Source: Thermoleophilia bacterium
GTDB lineage: Bacteria; Actinomycetota; Thermoleophilia; Gaiellales; Gaiellaceae
Direction: 5' to 3'
Assembly: GCA_020845695.1 (NCBI GenBank)
Contig: JADLFG010000039.1
Coordinates: 1-21,624 of the forward strand
DNA length: 21,624 nt
Below are positions 17,777 to 21,624 of the stretch, one piece after another. Position 1 is the stretch's first letter. Each line of letters opens with the position of its first letter. The notes beneath the pieces are model-generated. The model was not told the origin of the DNA. It worked only from the letters and a program-made list of their open reading frames with translations, and made no database searches. Made by a program: the position numbers and the translations under genes.

Positions 17777-18862
17777 CTACGGGGACGCCGCCAGCTCCTC
17801 CACGGGGACGTAGTCGAGCTCGTAGCCGAAGTAGCGCGGGCCGGCCAGGGCGAGCCCCTCGGGCGAGCGCCAGCGCGGGTCGCAGGGTGAGGCGCCGACG
17901 GTGACCCGGAAGCCGTAGCGCAGCTCCTCCGTCGTGATCGCCTCGCCCGTCTCCGAGTCGAGCGTGAAGATCAGATCCGGTACGGACGCGACCACGGTCC
18001 CGTCGTGCCGCGCCACGAGGTGCTCGTTCTGGAAGGCGATCGTGAGGGTCGAGCCGGCGTCGCCGTCAACGCCCTCGACGCGGGCCTCGCCGCGCGTCCA
18101 GCCGCCGACCGTGCGGCGGTCGACATCGACGATCTTGCCCCGGAACAGCCGCACGCCGCCGAGGCGCTCGAGCGCGGCGGCGATCGGGTCACGGTGATCC
18201 GCCCTGGCCTCCCGGACGAGCCGTCCGAGCTCCTGGGCGAGTCCGAGCGTGCCGCCGACCGCCGATCGCTTGAGCTCGCTGCCGCTCTGGGCGTAGAGGG
18301 CGCCGACGCCCATGCATCCCATCTCGACGCACGCGGCCCTGGTCAGCCGCTCGGTCCAGTGGTTGTCGCGTCCCCGCACGATCGTCGTGTTGCCCTTCTC
18401 GTCGGCAAGCGCGAGCGGCCCGGCCGAGATGCCGTACAGCGTGGGCAGGCACATCTGGATCTCCGGGAACGCTCGGCCGATGAAATCGGCGTCGACGATC
18501 GGTAGCCCGAGTCGAGCCGCGACCGCGAACGGCACGACGGAGTTGAGCCCGCCCGCCTCGGCGGAGACGGTGTGGGTGATCGTCCGGCCGAGGTACTCCT
18601 GGAGCGCCTCGAACGCCCGCAGCGCCTCCGACCCGGAGAAGAGCTTCTCGACGATGATCGTCGGCGACCCGATCCCGGCGGCCGGCACGACGAGCGCTTC
18701 GTCGGGGACCTCGTCGAGCTCGACCACGGTCACCGGGCCACGCGCGCGGATCTCCTCGCGCGCGAAGAGCACGCCGACCGTGGGGCTCCCGCCCCCGCCG
18801 GTGCCGAGGATCGCCGCGCCGAGGGCGAGATCCTCGAGGTCGTCCTCGCCCAGGAGTCTCAT
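17777..18862 (-). CDS. DUF917-family protein, copy 2 (hydantoinase-associated)
   Basis: A 361-residue protein of the DUF917 family (COG3535), commonly encoded next to or fused with hydantoinase/oxoprolinase A domains. Its biochemical role is not established. It begins MRLLGEDDLEDLALGAAILG followed by the glycine-rich TGGGGSP loop. It also has SAEAGGLNSVVPFAVAARLG, DADFIGRAFPEIQM, LPTLYGISAGP, DNHWTERLTRAACVEMGCMG and a C-terminal half ending GPRYFGYELDYVPVEEL. The ATG at 18862 overlaps the stop of the other DUF917 gene as ATGA. It is clearly paralogous to that gene along its full length, with matching landmarks, so it arose by tandem duplication. It is the last gene of the hyuA operon and lies 38 bases before the gntR start. 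Confidence 0.85.
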   Translation of the reverse strand: MRLLGEDDLEDLALGAAILGTGGGGSPTVGVLFAREEIRARGPVTVVELDEVPDEALVVPAAGIGSPTIIVEKLFSGSEALRAFEALQEYLGRTITHTVSAEAGGLNSVVPFAVAARLGLPIVDADFIGRAFPEIQMCLPTLYGISAGPLALADEKGNTTIVRGRDNHWTERLTRAACVEMGCMGVGALYAQSGSELKRSAVGGTLGLAQELGRLVREARADHRDPIAAALERLGGVRLFRGKIVDVDRRTVGGWTRGEARVEGVDGDAGSTLTIAFQNEHLVARHDGTVVASVPDLIFTLDSETGEAITTEELRYGFRVTVGASPCDPRWRSPEGLALAGPRYFGYELDYVPVEELAASP

Positions 18863-19956
18863 CGGCTGCCCGCCGCGGCGCCGAGACGCTCCTCGATCGG
18901 AACGTAGTCGACGTCGTAGCCGAAGTAGCGCGGCCCCACGACCGCCAGCCCGGACGGGCTACGCCAGCGCGGATCGCACGGGGCCGCGACGACGTCGACC
19001 CGGAAGCCGTAGCGCAGCTCCTCGGTCGTGATCGGCTGCCCGCTGTCGGAGTCGAGCATGACGATCAGGTCGGGGACGGTCGCGAGCACCGCTCCGTCCC
19101 GGATCGCGACGAGGTGCTCGTTCTGCGCGGAGACCGTGAGCTCCGAGCCGGTGTCGTCGTCCGCGCCCTCGATCCGAGCCTCGGCGCGCGCGAAGCCCCC
19201 CTCCGTGCGGCGAGCGACGTCCGTGATCTTGCCTGTGAAGATCCGGTAGGCGGCCAGTCGCTCGACGATCGCCGCGACGGGATCGCCGTGAGCGGCCCGG
19301 GTCTCGCGCACGAGGCGACCGAGCTCCTCGCAGAGCCCGAGCGTACCCCAGACGGTCGCCTCCCGGAGCTGGCGCCCGGTCAGCGGGTAGAGGCTGACCA
19401 TGGCGGCGCAGCCCATGTCGATCGTCACCGAGCGGGCGAAGCGCTCGGTCCAGTGGTTGTCGACCGTCTCGAGGGTAACGGTGTTGCCCTTCTCGTCCGC
19501 GAGCACGAACGGGCTCGCGGGGATCCCGTACAGGGTGGGGATCACCATCTGGATCTCGGGAAACGCGCGTCCCATCAGGTCGGCGTCGACCAGCGGCAGG
19601 CCCGTGCGGGCCGCGACGACGAACGGGATCAGCGAGTTGATGCCGCCCGCCTCGGCCGAGGTGGTGTGGGTGACGGGGCGCCCGAGGACGTCCTGCAACG
19701 CCTCGAAGGCGTGCACGATCTCGGTGCCGCGGGGCAGCTTCTCGACGAGGATCGTGGGCGCGCCCATCATCGCGGCGGGCGCGACGAGCGCGTCGTCGGC
19801 GATCTCGTCGACGGAGACGACCGTGACCGGCCCGAACTCGCGAATCGCCTGCTGGGCGAGCAGCAGGCCGACGTACGGGTTCCCGCCGCCGCCGGTGCCG
19901 AGGATCGCGGCGCCGAGAGCGAGATCCTCGAGCTGGCCCTCAGCGACCAGCCGCAA
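18859..19956 (-). CDS. DUF917-family protein, copy 1 (hydantoinase-associated)
   Basis: A 365-residue DUF917/COG3535 protein of uncharacterised activity. Landmarks are LEDLALGAAILGTGGGGNP near the N-terminus, SAEAGGINSLIPFVVAARTG, DADLMGRAFPEIQM, IPTLYGIPASP, DNHWTERFARSVTIDMGCAA and GPRYFGYDVDYVPIEER. The most likely start is a TTG at 19956, giving MRLVAEGQLEDLALG, which aligns with the start of its tandem paralogue; no ATG or GTG fits. This makes a 17-base overlap with the end of hyuA. The gene is intact and coupled on both sides, which suggests that HyuA and both DUF917 proteins work as a unit (inference). Confidence 0.85.
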   Translation of the reverse strand: MRLVAEGQLEDLALGAAILGTGGGGNPYVGLLLAQQAIREFGPVTVVSVDEIADDALVAPAAMMGAPTILVEKLPRGTEIVHAFEALQDVLGRPVTHTTSAEAGGINSLIPFVVAARTGLPLVDADLMGRAFPEIQMVIPTLYGIPASPFVLADEKGNTVTLETVDNHWTERFARSVTIDMGCAAMVSLYPLTGRQLREATVWGTLGLCEELGRLVRETRAAHGDPVAAIVERLAAYRIFTGKITDVARRTEGGFARAEARIEGADDDTGSELTVSAQNEHLVAIRDGAVLATVPDLIVMLDSDSGQPITTEELRYGFRVDVVAAPCDPRWRSPSGLAVVGPRYFGYDVDYVPIEERLGAAAGSR

Positions 19957-21508
19957 CTCGCTCGCCCCCGAGCTCGAGCTCGCCCACCGCCTTGACCTTG
20001 ACGCGCACCGCGTTCCCGGGTAGGTACGCGAGCCCGACCTCCTCGATGTCCATGACGCGAACCGAGTCGGCGGTCGCGCCGGCCTGCACCGCCTTCTCGA
20101 TCGCCTCGTCCTTGGCGTCGGCGAGCGCCTCGTCGCGCGAGAGCCGGTCGAGCGAGTAGACGCGCTCGACCTCGCCGCCGACCTGCGCGATCGCGGCTCC
20201 GATCGCGTTCGCGGCCGCGAAATGCTCCGGCCGGACGACCCGCGAGGCCCCGGGCAGCTCGTCGCGCAGGAGGATGCTGCCGCCGCCGACCACGACCAGG
20301 GGGATCTCGCCGGCGCTCGTCTTCATCCGGTCGACCGCCTCGGCGATCGTACGCTCGATCAGCGCCAGGCTCTCCCGGACGAGCTCGGGGTCGAGGTGCG
20401 CCACGCGGTCGCGGTCCCCGATGTCCGCGAGCCCACCGGCGACGGCGAGGTCGGTCGCGGTCAGCGTGGCGCCGCCGAAGACGAGCGCCTGGCTCGTCAG
20501 CTCGTAGCCGACGCTGTCCGGTCCGACGGCGAGGGCGCCGAGCGTGCGCACCAGGCTGCCGCCGCCGAGCCCGATCGAGAGCACGTCCGGCATGCGGAAG
20601 TTCGTCCGCACGCCCCCGATCTCGACGGCGACCGCCGCCTCGCGCGGAAACCCCTGCTGGAGCACGCCGATGTCCGAGGTCGTGCCGCCGATGTCCACGA
20701 CGGCGCAGTCTTTCTCGCCCGAGAGGAGCGCTGCTCCGCGCATCGAGTTCGTCGGGCCGGAAGCGAACGTCGCCACCGGGTAGCGCTCCGCGTAGTCGAC
20801 CCCCATCAGGGTGCCGTCGTTCTGGCTCAGGTAGACCGGGGCCCCGATCCCAGACTCGGCGAGCGCCTGGCGGAAGCCCGCCGTGGTCTGGGTCGCGAGC
20901 TCGCGCAGGCAGGCGTTCATGATCGTCGCGTTCTCCCGCTCGAGCAGCCCGATCCGGCCGATCTCGTGCGAGAGGCTGACGGAGACGCCGGGCAGCTCCT
21001 CCTCGAGGATCCGTGCGGCCTCGAGCTCGAGCTCGGCGTTCACCGGCGAGAAGACGGACGAGACGGCGACCGAGCGGATTCCCCGGGCCCCGATCTCGGC
21101 GGCTGCCCGCCTGATCTCGCCGGGGTCGAACGGCGAGATCTCGCGGCCGTCGAACTCGTGGCCGCCGTGACACAGGTAGACGTGCCCTCCGAGCGTCGTG
21201 CGCAGCCGCTCGGGCCAGCCCACCATCGGCGGCAGGCTCTCGGTCGCCGGCAGGCCGAGCCGGATCGCAGCGGTCTCGGAGAGGCGCTTGCCCTCGACGA
21301 TGGCGTTCGTGAAGTGCGTCGTGCCGATCATCACCGCCCGGACCTGGTCCGGACTCGTGGCCCGACCGGCCAGGAGGGCTCCGAGAGCGGTCAGGATGCC
21401 GGACGTCACGTCCGGCGTCGTGGCCGTCTTGACCTCCGCCAGCACGTCCAGCCCGTCCATCAGGACGGCGTCCGTGTTGGTTCCGCCTACGTCGATTCCG
21501 ATCCGCAT
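19940..21508 (-). CDS. Hydantoinase/oxoprolinase A-family ATP-binding protein (HyuA-like)
   Basis: A 522-residue member of the Hydantoinase_A family. These ATP-dependent enzymes open cyclic amides such as hydantoins or 5-oxoproline, or carboxylate ketones. The actin-like fold is marked by MRIGIDVGGTNTDAVL (1-16, phosphate 1 loop), IGTTHFTNAIVEGK (61-74), the FASGPTNSMRGAA segment (248-260), VVDIGGTTSDIGVL (270-283) and VVVGGGSILL near residue 400. It is much shorter than the roughly 690-residue HyuA of classical HyuAB pairs, and no HyuB gene is present; instead two DUF917 genes follow. The ATG at 21508 has an aggag five bases upstream; a GTG at 21514 overlaps that site and is rejected. The substrate is unknown. 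Confidence 0.88.
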   Translation of the reverse strand: MRIGIDVGGTNTDAVLMDGLDVLAEVKTATTPDVTSGILTALGALLAGRATSPDQVRAVMIGTTHFTNAIVEGKRLSETAAIRLGLPATESLPPMVGWPERLRTTLGGHVYLCHGGHEFDGREISPFDPGEIRRAAAEIGARGIRSVAVSSVFSPVNAELELEAARILEEELPGVSVSLSHEIGRIGLLERENATIMNACLRELATQTTAGFRQALAESGIGAPVYLSQNDGTLMGVDYAERYPVATFASGPTNSMRGAALLSGEKDCAVVDIGGTTSDIGVLQQGFPREAAVAVEIGGVRTNFRMPDVLSIGLGGGSLVRTLGALAVGPDSVGYELTSQALVFGGATLTATDLAVAGGLADIGDRDRVAHLDPELVRESLALIERTIAEAVDRMKTSAGEIPLVVVGGGSILLRDELPGASRVVRPEHFAAANAIGAAIAQVGGEVERVYSLDRLSRDEALADAKDEAIEKAVQAGATADSVRVMDIEEVGLAYLPGNAVRVKVKAVGELELGGERVAAGR

Positions 21509-21595
21509 GGGCACTCCTGACGGAGGGGGTGGGAGGGACGCGGCTGCCAGCCGGTTCGGCCGAACCTACACGGGGACGGCGCCGCGCGCCCAGAA

Positions 21596-21612
21596 TGGTC
21601 AGACCACTTTAA
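21596..21612 (-). promoter_or_regulatory. GntR operator upstream of the hyuA-DUF917 operon
   Basis: In the hyuA direction this reads ttaaagtggtctgacca, with a perfect TGGTCTGACCA palindrome (21596-21606) and a taaagt -10-like element (21606-21611), in the same relative position as at gntR. It lies about 88 bases upstream of the hyuA ATG. An additional tggtcc half-like sequence sits at the very end (21619-21624). Any -35 would be beyond the window. Confidence 0.65.
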
Positions 21613-21624
21613 ATAAACGGACCA

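Overview
The window is GC-rich with dense, overlapping genes and many GTG/TTG starts. It encodes a fused CofG-CofH F420 synthase (FbiC), other F420 genes, a FadR-type GntR regulator and an actinobacterial-type LeuA. This points to a high-GC actinobacterium. A Thermoleophilia/Solirubrobacter-Gaiella-like lineage or a metagenome bin from that group is my best guess, but it is an inference. No rRNA, tRNA, CRISPR array, insertion sequence or phage gene was seen.

Layout. (1) 1-81: the last 26 codons of a CoxM-like FAD subunit of a molybdenum hydroxylase, facing a broken PIN-domain gene (100-461, minus), with a hairpin between them. (2) 502-9346, minus strand: one tightly packed operon. In transcription order it is livK, livH, livG, livF, livM (a complete branched-chain-amino-acid-type ABC importer), an LLM-family (F420/FMN) oxidoreductase, cofC and fbiC. 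Most junctions overlap by 1-4 bases. A divergent LysR gene (9539-10441) follows, with a perfect dyad at its start. (3) 10552-17029, plus strand: cofE; then a cassette of an FpoF/FrhB-like F420-reducing iron-sulfur flavoprotein, a fused gamma-alpha 2-oxoacid oxidoreductase subunit and its TPP-binding beta subunit; then leuA. (4) 17032-21508, minus strand: a GntR/FadR-type regulator, two tandem DUF917 paralogues and a hydantoinase/oxoprolinase A-type ATPase, transcribed from the right edge leftwards.

How it may work together. The recurring theme is deazaflavin F420. Genes for making it (cofC, fbiC, cofE) sit beside two enzymes that may use it: the LLM oxidoreductase coupled to a dedicated importer, and the FrhB-KorAB cassette, which I read as a predicted 2-oxoacid:F420 oxidoreductase. 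A shared palindrome (TGGTCWGACCA with a conserved flank) lies at the gntR start, upstream of hyuA and, in degenerate form, upstream of livK. This suggests that the GntR protein coordinates the importer/LLM/F420 operon with the hydantoinase/DUF917 operon. One reading is an imported amide- or ring-containing compound opened by HyuA-type chemistry and oxidised by F420 enzymes. The substrate cannot be named from sequence.
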